42,498 nt of DNA from Oscillospiraceae bacterium. GTDB lineage: Bacteria; Bacillota; Clostridia; Oscillospirales; Oscillospiraceae. Where the stretch lies: assembly GCA_020025545.1 (NCBI GenBank), contig JAHHRX010000016.1, positions 1-42,498 on the forward strand, in the 5' to 3' direction. Position numbers and translations under genes: made by a program. A model generated the notes under the pieces. It did not search any database. It was given only the letters and a program-made list of their open reading frames with translations, and was not told the origin of the DNA. This document shows, piece after piece, positions 31,721-40,437 of the stretch. Every line of letters begins with the position of its first letter. The first letter of the stretch is position 1.

Positions 31721-32302
31721 TTATTTCAAATAGGGATTATAGCGCCGCTCCTCAGCAAGAGAGGTGCTGCCGCCGTGCCCCGGATAAACCGTACAGTCCA
31801 GGGAAAGCCCGGCCAGACGGGCAAGACTCTTTTTCATGTCCGCAGAGCTGCCGCAGGGGAGATCCGTGCGTCCGCAGCTGCCTGCGAAGAGGGTGTCACC
31901 GCTGAACATGGCGTTTTCTGTCAGAAGGCACACGGAGCCGGGGGTATGTCCCGGCGTGTGGAGCACATGAAAAGAAATGCCTGCGGCCTCCACGATATCT
32001 CCTTCGTCATAGAAATGGGTGCAGTAAAGCTGCCCGGCAGTCATCATGGGCGGCATGGAAAGCTCCCCCTCATGCAGATACACGGGGCATTCCCACTTCA
32101 GCACCAGTTCCTTGACAGCACCCACATGGTCAAAGTGACCGTGGGTCAGCAAAATGGCATCCACTGTGAGATTCCGGGAATTGGCATATTCCCCAATGGT
32201 TTCCGGCTCGTAGCCCGGATCAATAACGACGCAGTGTCCGCCGTTGCTTACGATGTATGTGTTTGTCTGGTACAGCCCCAGAGTCAGCTTGGAAATATCC
32301 AT
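31721..32302 (-). CDS. MBL-fold metallohydrolase (glyoxalase II-like)
   Basis: The 193-residue protein has the metallo-beta-lactamase fold metal ligands H54, H56, D58 and H59 in LLTHGHFDHV, then H119 in TPGHTPG, D136 in FSGDTLF and H176 in YPGHGG. Such YcbL/GloB2-type hydrolases act on thioesters such as S-lactoylglutathione, though the substrate in this anaerobe is unknown. No signal peptide is present. It starts at ATG 32302, 5 nt after the dtd stop, with a modest site AGGTTAAGG upstream. Length is typical for the short glyoxalase-II-like group. Confidence 0.88.
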   Translation of the reverse strand: MDISKLTLGLYQTNTYIVSNGGHCVVIDPGYEPETIGEYANSRNLTVDAILLTHGHFDHVGAVKELVLKWECPVYLHEGELSMPPMMTAGQLYCTHFYDEGDIVEAAGISFHVLHTPGHTPGSVCLLTENAMFSGDTLFAGSCGRTDLPCGSSADMKKSLARLAGLSLDCTVYPGHGGSTSLAEERRYNPYLK

Positions 32303-32307
32303 AGGCC

Positions 32308-32775
32308 TTAACCTCTTCGGGGGGTGTCCATCAGCTGATCGGTGTCGAGAATCAGCGTTACGGGGCCGTCATTGACGGACGCTACCTGCATATCGGCACC
32401 GAAACGGCCGTGCTGAGGGGGATACCCCAGCTGGGCGCAGTCGGACAGAAATTTTTCATAGAGGGTGTTGCCCAGCTCCGGGTCGGCGGCACCGACAAAG
32501 TTGGGGCGGCGGCCCTTGCGGCAGTTGCCGTAGAGGGTGAACTGGCTCACAACCAGCACCTGCCCCTGCACGGACTCCAGCCCTAAATTCATTTTGCCGT
32601 TTTCGTCCTCAAAAATACGAAGACCCAGCGCCTTTTCCGCCAGATAACGGCATTCTTTTTCCGTATCGTTGGGGCCTACTCCCAGAAGAATCAGAAATCC
32701 CTTCCCGATTTTTCCCACCACCTCGCCGTCGATGGTGACGGAGGCAGAGTTGACCCGTGTTAAAATTGCACGCAT
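32308..32775 (-). CDS. dtd: D-aminoacyl-tRNA deacylase
   Basis: Dtd removes D-amino acids and glycine wrongly attached to tRNA. The 155-residue protein shows the two signature motifs, SQFTLYGNCRKGRRPNF near the middle and the cis-proline-bearing ASVNDGPVTL near the C-terminus, with MRAILTRVNSASVTIDGEVVGKIG at the start. The gene is the second after relA in the tight minus-strand operon. Length is normal. Confidence 0.95.
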   Translation of the reverse strand: MRAILTRVNSASVTIDGEVVGKIGKGFLILLGVGPNDTEKECRYLAEKALGLRIFEDENGKMNLGLESVQGQVLVVSQFTLYGNCRKGRRPNFVGAADPELGNTLYEKFLSDCAQLGYPPQHGRFGADMQVASVNDGPVTLILDTDQLMDTPRRG

Positions 32776-32803
32776 GGTGATAACTCCTTATATCTGAAAT
32801 GGG

Positions 32804-34999
32804 TCAGTTCTGACCCCGGCGGGAGCCCAGAACATCCCGGATACTTAGCAGCTTGTTGCGGATAGAATCCAGTTCCGCCACATTCTTGACTTCAAATCTC
32901 ACGGTAAATACGCTCTTGCCCCCGGGCATATCCTTGCCCAGCAGCTCCTTGACCCGGATGCGGTTGGTGGACATGACGGTTGCCACATCCAGCAGCAGAC
33001 CGTCTCTTGTGATGCAGTCCAGTTCCAGCGTGGTTTCAAAGGGTTGTTCTTCCTGATTGGCCCAGCGGACACGAACCCAGCGGTTGGCCTGAACGGGATC
33101 ATCCCGGTGAGCGGCATTGGGGCAGTCAGCCCGATGAATGGACACGCCGAAGCCCTTGGTGATGAAGCCCACAATGGCATCGCCGGGAACGGGGGCACAG
33201 CACTTGGCGAACTTGATCATGCAGGAATCAATGTCCTCCACGATCACACCGTTGACGGCGTGGCGGTTGTTCTTGGCTGTCTCGGAATCCGGGACAGTGC
33301 GCAGAGGAATTGCCGGATGGAGCTTGTCATTGACCTGAGCCTTGACGGCCTTGTTGATATCATCCCGAATGCGTCCCACCGCTTTGACAGCGGTAAGTCC
33401 GCCGTAGCCGATGGCGGCGTACATATCTTCCCAGCTTTCAAAGGACAGCTTTTTCAGCAGCTGGGGAGAGAATTCCGGATCGATGGTGATGCTGAGGGGC
33501 AGACCTGCCCGGCGCATTTCCGCCTCGAAGGAAGAACGGCCGTGAGCCACATTTTCGTCCCGCTTTTCCTTTTTGAACCATTGCTTGATCTTGGTGCGGG
33601 CCTGATTGGATTTGCAGATATTGAGCCAGTCACGGCTGGGCCCCTTGGCGGACTTGGAGGTCAGTACCTCAACGATGTCGCCGTTTTTCAAGGGCGTATC
33701 AATATTGGCGATCCGGTTATTGACCTTGGCACCGATCATGGCGTTGCCCACGCCGGAGTGAATGGCGTAGGCAAAGTCAATGGGCGTGGAGCCTGCAGGC
33801 AGGGATACGATCCGGCCCTTGGGGGTAAAGACGAAAACTTCGTCGTCAAACATATCGATTTTCAGGGACTGGACATAGTCTTCGGCATCGGTGTCCTGCT
33901 GGCTTTCCAGAAGCCGCCGCACCCACTCAAAGTCCTTTTCGTTGCCGTCGCCGGTGCCCTGCTTGTATTTCCAGTGGGCGGCAATACCGTATTCGGCTGT
34001 CTGGTGCATATCCCATGTGCGGATCTGTACCTCAAAGGGAATGCCCTGAGAACCGATGACAGTGGTGTGAAGGCTCTGGTACATATTGGGCTTGGGGGTG
34101 GAGATATAATCCTTGAACCGCCCGGGCACCAGATTAAATAGATCGTGGATGTGCCCGAGAACATTGTAGCAGTCGGGGATGGTGTCCACAATGACCCGGA
34201 AGGCATAAATATCGTAAAGCTCATCGATGGTCTTGCCCTGGGCCTGCATTTTCCGATAGATGGAATACACATGCTTGATGCGGCCGTAGGTGGTGTTATT
34301 GATACCCACGCAGGTGAGCCGCTGGGTGATCTTGTTCTGAATGGTGTTCATAAAGGCTTCGTCCTGCTCCTTATGCGCATTCAGATAGGACATAATGGAG
34401 TCATATGCGGTGGGATTCAGATAGCGCAGGGAGGTGTCTTCCAGCTCCCACTTGATTTTCTGCATACCAAGACGGTGTGCAAGGGGAGCGTATATGTCCA
34501 TGGTTTCCTGACATTTGCTGATCTGCTTGCCAAAGGTCTGGTACTGCATGGTGCGCATATTGTGCAGACGGTCGGCAATTTTGATCAGCACCACCCGGAT
34601 GTCCTTGGACATGGCCATGAAAAGCTTGCGCAGATTCTCCATCTGCGCCTGTTCGGTGCTGGAAAAGTTGGCCCGGGTCAGCTTTGTGACACCCTCTACC
34701 AGCTCCGCCACGGTCTGACCGAAGATTTTTTCAATGTCCTCATGGGAGGCATCGGTATCTTCAATGCAGTCGTGCAGAAGAGCACCCAGAACGGCATCGG
34801 TGTCCAGTCCCATTTCCACAACGATTTCCGCCACGGCAAGGGGGTGAATAATGTACGGAGAACCGTCTCTTCGTTTCTGATCTTTATGTTTGTTCCGCGC
34901 GTATTCAACAGCCCGGTCAATAATCGCCATATCGGCATTGGGCATATATTTCAGGATTTTGGAACACATGGACTCATAATGGGCCTCAAAAGTTTCCAA
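32804..34999 (-). CDS. relA: RelA/SpoT family (p)ppGpp synthetase/hydrolase
   Basis: The 731-residue protein is a long RSH enzyme that makes and probably degrades the alarmone (p)ppGpp in the stringent response. In order it has an HD hydrolase domain (H76-D77 in ALLHDCIED), the synthetase domain (YDIYAFRVIVD, YQSLHTTVIGSQGIPFEVQIRT), a TGS domain (VFTPKGRIVSLPAGSTPIDFAYAIHSGVG), the zinc-finger/helical region and a C-terminal ACT domain. The intact HD box suggests a bifunctional enzyme. The first family-like codon is a TTG at 34999, five nt after the recJ stop, with AAAGAGAG upstream; an ATG ten codons in is an alternative start. It lies between recJ and dtd. Confidence 0.94.
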   Translation of the reverse strand: METFEAHYESMCSKILKYMPNADMAIIDRAVEYARNKHKDQKRRDGSPYIIHPLAVAEIVVEMGLDTDAVLGALLHDCIEDTDASHEDIEKIFGQTVAELVEGVTKLTRANFSSTEQAQMENLRKLFMAMSKDIRVVLIKIADRLHNMRTMQYQTFGKQISKCQETMDIYAPLAHRLGMQKIKWELEDTSLRYLNPTAYDSIMSYLNAHKEQDEAFMNTIQNKITQRLTCVGINNTTYGRIKHVYSIYRKMQAQGKTIDELYDIYAFRVIVDTIPDCYNVLGHIHDLFNLVPGRFKDYISTPKPNMYQSLHTTVIGSQGIPFEVQIRTWDMHQTAEYGIAAHWKYKQGTGDGNEKDFEWVRRLLESQQDTDAEDYVQSLKIDMFDDEVFVFTPKGRIVSLPAGSTPIDFAYAIHSGVGNAMIGAKVNNRIANIDTPLKNGDIVEVLTSKSAKGPSRDWLNICKSNQARTKIKQWFKKEKRDENVAHGRSSFEAEMRRAGLPLSITIDPEFSPQLLKKLSFESWEDMYAAIGYGGLTAVKAVGRIRDDINKAVKAQVNDKLHPAIPLRTVPDSETAKNNRHAVNGVIVEDIDSCMIKFAKCCAPVPGDAIVGFITKGFGVSIHRADCPNAAHRDDPVQANRWVRVRWANQEEQPFETTLELDCITRDGLLLDVATVMSTNRIRVKELLGKDMPGGKSVFTVRFEVKNVAELDSIRNKLLSIRDVLGSRRGQN

Positions 35000-35004
35000 T
35001 CTAA

Positions 35005-37062
35005 TCAGCTCTCTTTCATATGAAGCAGAATTTGCATCGTTTTGCTTTGGGAGAGGTCAGCTTTCCCCGGCCCGGGGGTCAGGGTGACGGTGAGACATTC
35101 CTGATGCCGCTCCGTCTGCAGCAGCCCGACATCCCGGAAAATATCCAGACAGGTCATCAGCTGACCGAGATTCAGGGAGACTCCGGACCACCGGACGATC
35201 TTCCGGCACAGACACATGGGAGACTCCTGCACAGGGCGGGGGCAGCCTGCCAGATACCGCCAGATCATGCCGAGCGTTGACCGCTCCGGATACAGTGCGG
35301 CGGCATCCTCACGGGTGAGCCGGCCGCTCCGCAGATGCTGGTAGCTGCCGGCTTCGGCAGAACAGGGCACGGCACAGCTGGGACGAATGTCCAGAATATT
35401 CATCTGGACCGTCCGTGTTCCCCGGAATTCGTTGACCTGAGGATTAAAGGCCACATCCACCACATCTCCCTGCTGAATAGAGGCGGACTGGGGGGTGGCG
35501 GAAAAATAAATGGCGTTTATGTACTGGCGGCCGGAGCGGAAGCGAAGGCGCATATGCCGCCCAGAGCCCACCAGACTGATCCGGTCCACGGTGAGCTTTT
35601 CCATCATCAGCACCGGCTTGGGACAGCCGTTGCCGCAGGGCTCCAGAGTATCCAGAGCATCCACACCGCCTACGGTGAAAAGCTCCGGGGAAATGGCACA
35701 GTCCACATCCAGAACGGTACGGGGACCGGCGTCAGCATAGTATTGAGAAGCCAGCTGGCACATCTGCTGACGGAAGGGAATGATATTCTCCCGGGAAATG
35801 GTAAAGCCGGCTGCCAGCTCGTGACCGCCGTAGCTTTCCAGCAGATTCGACAGGGCGGTGAGGGAGGTAAAAAGATTGAAGCCGCCGAAGCTTCGGGAAC
35901 TGGCCTTGCCGTGCTCCCCGTCCAGACAGATCAGGAAGGTGGGACAGCAGTATTCCTCTGCCATACGGCTGGCAACGATGCCGACAACGCCCTGATGCCA
36001 GCTTTCGTCCGCCAAGACAATGGCCTCCGGGGTTCTTCCCGGAGGAAGCATGGCCACGGCATCGTCATAAATCCTGGATTCCACCTGCTGACGCTCCCGG
36101 TTCAGGTCACACAGGGCTTTGGCCAAAAATTCCGCCCGCTGGGGGTCATCTGTTAAAAACAGTTCCACGGCCAGATCGATTTTTCCCATGCGGCCCGCAG
36201 CGTTGATCCGCGGGGCCAGCATGAAGCCGATGGCTCCGGCATTCAGATGCTCCGGCGTACAGCTTGTCTCGCGCATGAGGGCGGCAATGCCGGCACGGGG
36301 GCGGGTCTTCATGGATTCCAGCCCCCGGGTGACAAACACACGGTTTTCTCCGTGGAGCACCATCACATCGGCAACGGTGCCGAGGCAGACCATGTCGGCG
36401 TAATCCTGCATTACGGCCTCCTGAGAGCCGGAAAGTGCGGCGGCCAGCTTGAAAGCCACACCTACGCCGGAGAGGGTCTTGTGGGGATATCCTCCGTCAG
36501 GCCGGTGGGGGTCCACCACGGCAATGGCGTCGGGAAGAATTTCCTTGCACTCGTGGTGATCGGTAATCACCAGATCCATACCAAGCTCCCTGCAGAGCTT
36601 GGCTTCCTCTATGGCGGTGATACCGCAGTCCACGGTGATGATCAGCTTGACGCCCTCATCGTGGAGCTGGCGGATGGCGATCGGGTTAAGGCCGTAGCCC
36701 TCCTCCAGCCGTCCGGGGATATAGCTGATGCAGTCCGCACCGTTGCGGCGGAGAAAATCGGTCAGCAGGCAGGTGGCGGTGATACCGTCCACATCGTAGT
36801 CACCGAAAACAGCAATTTTTTCCCCCTGCAGCATGGCAAGCCCCACCCGTCCGGCGGCAAGGTCCATGTCCGTCATGGAGAAAGGATCCGGCAGGGGAGC
36901 GCAGCAGTCCAGATAGGCTTTCGCTTCCTCCGTGCAGCCCATGCCGCGGGCGGCAAGAATCATGGCGGTGAGCGGTGCATAGCCCCCGCTTACCAATGCG
37001 TTTACGGCATTCATTTCCGGTTTCGATACATTCCAAATTCCATACTTCAAGGCAACACACAT
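35005..37062 (-). CDS. recJ: Single-stranded-DNA-specific exonuclease RecJ
   Basis: RecJ is a 5'-3' exonuclease on single-stranded DNA in recombination and base-excision repair. The 685-residue protein has the DHH phosphoesterase motifs FGDYDVDG (D88, D90, D92), VDCGIT, and VITDHHE (D168-H169-H170), then the SGVGVAFKLAAAL and APRINAAGRMG motifs, the DHHA1 domain with SRSFGGFNLFTSLTALSNLLESYGGHELAAGF, and an OB fold. The start is uncertain: ATG 37062 has no good ribosome-binding site, and a TTG four codons in is possible. A promoter lies just upstream at 37083-37111. It heads the long minus-strand operon running to rqcP. Confidence 0.93.
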   Translation of the reverse strand: MCVALKYGIWNVSKPEMNAVNALVSGGYAPLTAMILAARGMGCTEEAKAYLDCCAPLPDPFSMTDMDLAAGRVGLAMLQGEKIAVFGDYDVDGITATCLLTDFLRRNGADCISYIPGRLEEGYGLNPIAIRQLHDEGVKLIITVDCGITAIEEAKLCRELGMDLVITDHHECKEILPDAIAVVDPHRPDGGYPHKTLSGVGVAFKLAAALSGSQEAVMQDYADMVCLGTVADVMVLHGENRVFVTRGLESMKTRPRAGIAALMRETSCTPEHLNAGAIGFMLAPRINAAGRMGKIDLAVELFLTDDPQRAEFLAKALCDLNRERQQVESRIYDDAVAMLPPGRTPEAIVLADESWHQGVVGIVASRMAEEYCCPTFLICLDGEHGKASSRSFGGFNLFTSLTALSNLLESYGGHELAAGFTISRENIIPFRQQMCQLASQYYADAGPRTVLDVDCAISPELFTVGGVDALDTLEPCGNGCPKPVLMMEKLTVDRISLVGSGRHMRLRFRSGRQYINAIYFSATPQSASIQQGDVVDVAFNPQVNEFRGTRTVQMNILDIRPSCAVPCSAEAGSYQHLRSGRLTREDAAALYPERSTLGMIWRYLAGCPRPVQESPMCLCRKIVRWSGVSLNLGQLMTCLDIFRDVGLLQTERHQECLTVTLTPGPGKADLSQSKTMQILLHMKES

Positions 37063-37082
37063 CCAGTTTAACTTTTCTCATT

Positions 37083-37111
37083 ATTATATCAAGATCGGTT
37101 CGGATGCACAA
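37083..37111 (-). promoter_or_regulatory. Promoter of the recJ-relA operon
   Basis: On the minus strand TTGTGC (37106-37111) and TATAAT (37083-37088) are spaced 17 nt apart, and TG precedes the -10 with one nt between (an extended -10). The recJ start codon is about 20 nt downstream, so the leader is very short. Confidence 0.7.
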
Positions 37112-37163
37112 TAGGCTCTTTTAGAATTTATCGAAAATGCATAGAAAATTCTGATAAAAACCA

Positions 37164-38207
37164 TCAGCGTTGTCCTTGCAGCAGCTGGGTTACGGTGACG
37201 GCCAGCAGCGGAGAGAAAATCATGCCGACGATGCCCCAAAGCTGATAGCCGGCGTACATTGCAAAAAGTGTCACAAGGGGGTCGAGCCCCAGCTGTTTTC
37301 CTACGAGCTTCGGCTCCAAAGCGGTGCGCAGCAGCATATCCGTCAGATACACCGCCAACAGCCCCACTGCACGCAATTGCTGTCCCTGCAACAGACAGAT
37401 AATGCTCCACGGAATCAGCACGGTTCCGGTGCCGAGAATAGGCAGAGCGTCAATCAGCGATACCAGCATGGCCCAAAGGGGAGCGTAGGAAATTCCGAGA
37501 AGTAAAAATCCGCCGGTGAGGATGATCAGAGTGACGAGGGTGAGCTTTGCCTGTGCGGTGAGCCAGCCGAGAACGGATTTTTTCAGCTGCTTCAGATGGG
37601 GAAGATACTTTTCCTTCCAGACAGGCGGCAGCCGCCGTGCCGTCCAATCTTTGATTTGGGGCAGCTTTGCCGAGATCATAAAGCTGGCCAGAATCCATGT
37701 GCCGATGCTGAGGGCACTGTCCGGAAGAGAACGCAAAAGCCCTGTGAACATCCTTATGATACCTGCGGAAATACTGTCTACCAGAGCGGTGCTGTCGGAA
37801 AAAAGCCGCTCCAGACCGTAGCTCAGAACGGAACCCACCCCTCTGGGGGCACGGTCTGCCAGAGAAAGCAGGCGGCTTTTGAGGGACGCAAGACCCTCCA
37901 GTACCGACTCCGCCAGATCGGGCAGAATTCCGGCCAAGGCGCCCAGCTGCCGCAGAAGCAGCGCTCCCAGAACGGTCACCGCAACAACGGCGACAGTCAG
38001 AGCGGCGGTGACGCCGATGCCGGAGGCGATCCCCCGGCGCATATGCAGCTGCCGCTGAAGGGCGGCAACCATGGGCTCCGCTGCCAGCGCCAGAGCCCAT
38101 GCCAGCAGAAACGGCAGCATAAGCGGAAGCAGCAGATGGCTGAAAAGCCACAGGGCGGCCGCACCCAGAACGATGGCGGTGAGGGTGTATAAAAGAGGCT
38201 TGGACAT
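37164..38207 (-). CDS. YtvI-like sporulation membrane protein (AI-2E transporter family)
   Basis: This 347-residue membrane protein belongs to the AI-2E/PerM family, with paired N-terminal hydrophobic helices, a soluble middle segment (about residues 115-205) and several C-terminal membrane segments with the LISLIDALPILGTGTVLIPW-type motif. In spore formers the closest relatives are the YtvI sporulation membrane proteins, whose job is unknown. The start is ATG 38207 after AAAGGAG. It lies upstream of recJ on the same strand, but recJ has its own promoter. It is divergent from the ACT-domain gene. Confidence 0.82.
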   Translation of the reverse strand: MSKPLLYTLTAIVLGAAALWLFSHLLLPLMLPFLLAWALALAAEPMVAALQRQLHMRRGIASGIGVTAALTVAVVAVTVLGALLLRQLGALAGILPDLAESVLEGLASLKSRLLSLADRAPRGVGSVLSYGLERLFSDSTALVDSISAGIIRMFTGLLRSLPDSALSIGTWILASFMISAKLPQIKDWTARRLPPVWKEKYLPHLKQLKKSVLGWLTAQAKLTLVTLIILTGGFLLLGISYAPLWAMLVSLIDALPILGTGTVLIPWSIICLLQGQQLRAVGLLAVYLTDMLLRTALEPKLVGKQLGLDPLVTLFAMYAGYQLWGIVGMIFSPLLAVTVTQLLQGQR

Positions 38208-38282
38208 GGCGGCTCCTTTCAACAAAATCCCGTATGTGGGGCTTGCAATTTTAGAAATTTATGTTACAATACCAATGTCAAT

Positions 38283-38312
38283 TTGATGATATTCGTGCAT
38301 AATTGATAAAAT
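38283..38312 (+). promoter_or_regulatory. Predicted promoter of the ACT-domain gene
   Basis: TTGATG (38283-38288) and TAAAAT (38307-38312) are 18 nt apart, 22 nt before the GTG start. TATTAT (38316-38321) is an alternative -10 nearby. The rest of the divergent gap is AT-rich. Confidence 0.4.
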
Positions 38313-38334
38313 ATGTATTATAGGGGGTTGTACC

Positions 38335-38775
38335 GTGAGCAAAAAACCAAAATACTATATTATTGAGGCATCCGCGCTGCCGGAGGTGTTTATTAAGGTG
38401 GCCGAGGCGAAGCGCCTGCTTTCCACCGGTGCAGCCGGCACGGTCAACGATGCAACCCGTATGGTGGATCTGAGCCGCAGTGCGTTCTATAAGTACCGGG
38501 ATGCAGTTCTTCCGTTCCAGAACATGACCAAGGGACGCATTATTACCTTTCAGTTCATGCTGAATGACGAACCGGGTATGCTGTCTGCTATTCTGGCTAC
38601 CTTCGCCCGGTACGAGGCAAATATCCTGACCATCAATTCCATCGTCCCCACCAACGGCTGCGCTCTGGTGACTATTTCTGCTGAAACGGCAGAAATGAGC
38701 GGCTCTCTGGAAGAGCTTTTGGGAGACACAAAGACGATCCCCGGCGTGATCAAGGCCGAGGTTCTGGCCGGCTGA
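38335..38775 (+). CDS. Stand-alone ACT-domain protein (PheB/UPF0735 family)
   Basis: The 146-residue protein has an N-terminal helix-turn-helix-like region (about residues 25-60: VNDATRMVDLSRSAFYKYRDAVLPF) and a C-terminal ACT domain (about residues 65-145: GRIITFQFMLNDEPGMLSAILATFARYEANILTIN). ACT domains bind amino acids, and this family (often called PheB or ThrR-like) is thought to sense amino acids and to regulate biosynthesis genes. The start is GTG 38335, preceded by GGGGG. The next gene is an aspartokinase-type kinase that lacks its own ACT domains, so a functional link is plausible, though a terminator sits between them. Confidence 0.85.
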   Translation: MSKKPKYYIIEASALPEVFIKVAEAKRLLSTGAAGTVNDATRMVDLSRSAFYKYRDAVLPFQNMTKGRIITFQFMLNDEPGMLSAILATFARYEANILTINSIVPTNGCALVTISAETAEMSGSLEELLGDTKTIPGVIKAEVLAG

Positions 38776-38790
38776 TTCATAATTGCAATG

Positions 38791-38818
38791 ACCACTCTGT
38801 TTTGGCAGGGTGGTTTTT
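38791..38818 (+). terminator. Intrinsic terminator after the ACT-domain gene
   Basis: ACCACTCTG (38791-38799) and CAGGGTGGT (38806-38814) pair with one G-T, followed by TTTTT. It lies 15 nt after the stop codon. Confidence 0.85.
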
Positions 38819-38874
38819 GTTTGCATGGCACGCATCGCAAAAACGCAGCATAGAATGGTGCGGAGGTGAAAAGA

Positions 38875-39630
38875 ATGCGCGTTGTGCAAAAATTCGGCGG
38901 AACATCTCTGGCAGATGGGGACTGCCTGCGTTCTGCAGCGGAAAAGGCAGTATCTTTTGCAAGGCGGGGGGCACAGGTGGTGTGTGTGGTCTCTGCCCAA
39001 GGACAGGCCACAGATGCCCTGCTTCGGCAGATCGCCAAAGTGACACAGTCGCCGGACCCCCGGGAAGCGGACTGCGTGCTGGCGGCGGGGGAACAAATCT
39101 CCGCAGGGCTGATGGCTATGGCTATTCAGTCGCTGGGCTGTCCGGCGGTGAGCTTCACAGGCGGTCAGGCGGGAATCCGGACTGACTGCAATTACACGGA
39201 TGCATGCATCCTTCATGTGGATACTGCCAATATCCTCCGGGCGCTGGAGGCTGGAAAAATTGCCGTGGTGGCGGGTTTTCAGGGGGCAGATGAGACCGGA
39301 AGTATCACCACCTTGGGCAGAGGCGGCTCCGATACCACGGCGGTGGCACTGGCAGCAGCCCTGAAAGCCGACAGGTGCATGATCTATACGGATGTGGACG
39401 GGGTCTATGACCGGGATCCAAGGCGTTTTCCGGATGCAAAGAAATTTCCGGTCATCAGCTACGAAGATATGCTGACCCTTGCGCAGAGCGGCGCACAGGT
39501 GCTGCAAAAGCGGTGCGTGGAGCTGGGCAGACGCTTCTGCGTGCCCATTGAAGTGCTTTCCGCTTTCTGCCCGGGGGAAGGAACGCTGGTGACGGATACA
39601 CGGAAATCATTTTTGCCAAAACTCCCATAG
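38875..39630 (+). CDS. Aspartokinase-like amino acid kinase without ACT domains
   Basis: This 251-residue protein matches the catalytic domain of aspartokinases: KFGGTS at 6-11, AAGEQISAGLMAMAIQSLG, FQGADETGSITTLGRGGSDTTA and IYTDVDGVYDRDPR. Full enzymes usually have about 400 residues with two C-terminal ACT domains; here the protein stops soon after the kinase fold (FCPGEGTLVTDTRK). No frameshifted ACT remnant is seen after the stop, so the short form looks natural. It may be feedback-insensitive or controlled in trans by the ACT protein next door, or it may phosphorylate another amino acid (inference). I choose ATG 38875; a GTG at 38866 overlaps the GGAGG site. Confidence 0.8.
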   Translation: MRVVQKFGGTSLADGDCLRSAAEKAVSFARRGAQVVCVVSAQGQATDALLRQIAKVTQSPDPREADCVLAAGEQISAGLMAMAIQSLGCPAVSFTGGQAGIRTDCNYTDACILHVDTANILRALEAGKIAVVAGFQGADETGSITTLGRGGSDTTAVALAAALKADRCMIYTDVDGVYDRDPRRFPDAKKFPVISYEDMLTLAQSGAQVLQKRCVELGRRFCVPIEVLSAFCPGEGTLVTDTRKSFLPKLP

Positions 39631-39697
39631 GATATTCAAAACCCACGAAGACGGCGGAAAAAACGGAAAAACATCTTGTTTTTCTTTAAAATATCCC

Positions 39698-39726
39698 TTG
39701 ACAAAAAAGAACTGCCGTGGTAAAAT
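39698..39726 (+). promoter_or_regulatory. Promoter of infC-rpmI-rplT
   Basis: TTGACA (39698-39703) and TAAAAT (39721-39726) are exactly 17 nt apart. This is the strongest sigma-A match in the window. It leaves a leader of about 140 nt before infC. Confidence 0.88.
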
Positions 39727-39732
39727 GCAACA

Positions 39733-39851
39733 GGTAATGAAGAAGGCTGAACATCCGCCTCACCGTTAGCGACAGGCAAAACGGTTCATATTCCACTTTT
39801 CCTGTTGGAAATTCTGTGTGAGTGTGCGGGTGCTTCGGCATCCGCTTTTTT
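39733..39851 (+). promoter_or_regulatory. infC leader with terminator-type attenuator (L20 leader-like)
   Basis: The leader ends in a terminator-like hairpin: GCGGGTGC (39826-39833), loop TTCG, GCATCCGC (39838-39845), then TTTTTT (39846-39851), 10 nt before the ribosome-binding site of infC. Upstream, ACCGT and ACGGT around 39762-39785 can pair. Firmicutes infC-rpmI-rplT operons are known to be controlled by L20 binding to a leader that folds into a terminator, and the layout here agrees. The exact L20 site was not resolved. Confidence 0.65.
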
Positions 39852-39873
39852 GCTAGTAATGGAGGTGCTTACA

Positions 39874-40392
39874 ATCGCTAAGTTAGATCATCAGCTTAAT
39901 GAGGAAATCCGGGATAAGGAGATCCGTGTTATTGGTGCCGACGGAGCCCAGCTGGGTATCATGTCTGCCGCTCAGGCCAACGATATGGCAGAGGAGCAGG
40001 GTTTGGATCTTGTGAAGATCTCTCCCAATGCTGTTCCGCCTGTCTGCAAGATCATGGACTATTCCAAGTTCTGCTTCGACCAGAAGAAGCGGGAGAAGGA
40101 AGCCAAGAAAAACCAGAAGGTTGTGGAAGTCAAAGAGATCCGCATGAGCCCCAGTATCGATACCAATGACCTCAACACCAAGGTTAAGGCTGCTCAGAAG
40201 TTCCTGACCGACGGCAACCGTGTGAAAGTCAGCGTCCGCTTCCGTGGCCGTGAGATGGCACACACCAACTTGGGCGAGAAGCTGCTGATGGACTTTGCAG
40301 GTGCGTGTGCGGAAATCGCCACCATGGAAAAGAATCCCAAGCTGGAAGGGCGCTTCATGGCCATGTTCCTGACCCCCAAAAACAGTAAATAA
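39874..40392 (+). CDS. infC: Translation initiation factor IF-3 with an AUC start codon
   Basis: IF-3 checks start codons and keeps ribosomal subunits apart. The 172-residue protein has the N-domain LDHQLNEEIRDKEIRVIGADGAQLG, the lysine-rich linker (FDQKKREKEAKKNQK) and the C-domain with EIRMSPSIDTNDLNTKVKAAQKFLTDGNRVKVSVRFRGREM. The best start is ATC at 39874, 8 nt after GGAGG (39861-39865). The ATG at 39859 overlaps that site and has none of its own, and the GTG at 39866 touches it. Use of a rare start (AUU in E. coli) lets IF-3 limit its own translation. The gene leads the infC-rpmI-rplT operon. Confidence 0.9.
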   Translation: MAKLDHQLNEEIRDKEIRVIGADGAQLGIMSAAQANDMAEEQGLDLVKISPNAVPPVCKIMDYSKFCFDQKKREKEAKKNQKVVEVKEIRMSPSIDTNDLNTKVKAAQKFLTDGNRVKVSVRFRGREMAHTNLGEKLLMDFAGACAEIATMEKNPKLEGRFMAMFLTPKNSK

Positions 40393-40437
40393 GCCGAATG
40401 GCTACTATTGACCAAAGATATCGGAAGGAGAATCACC

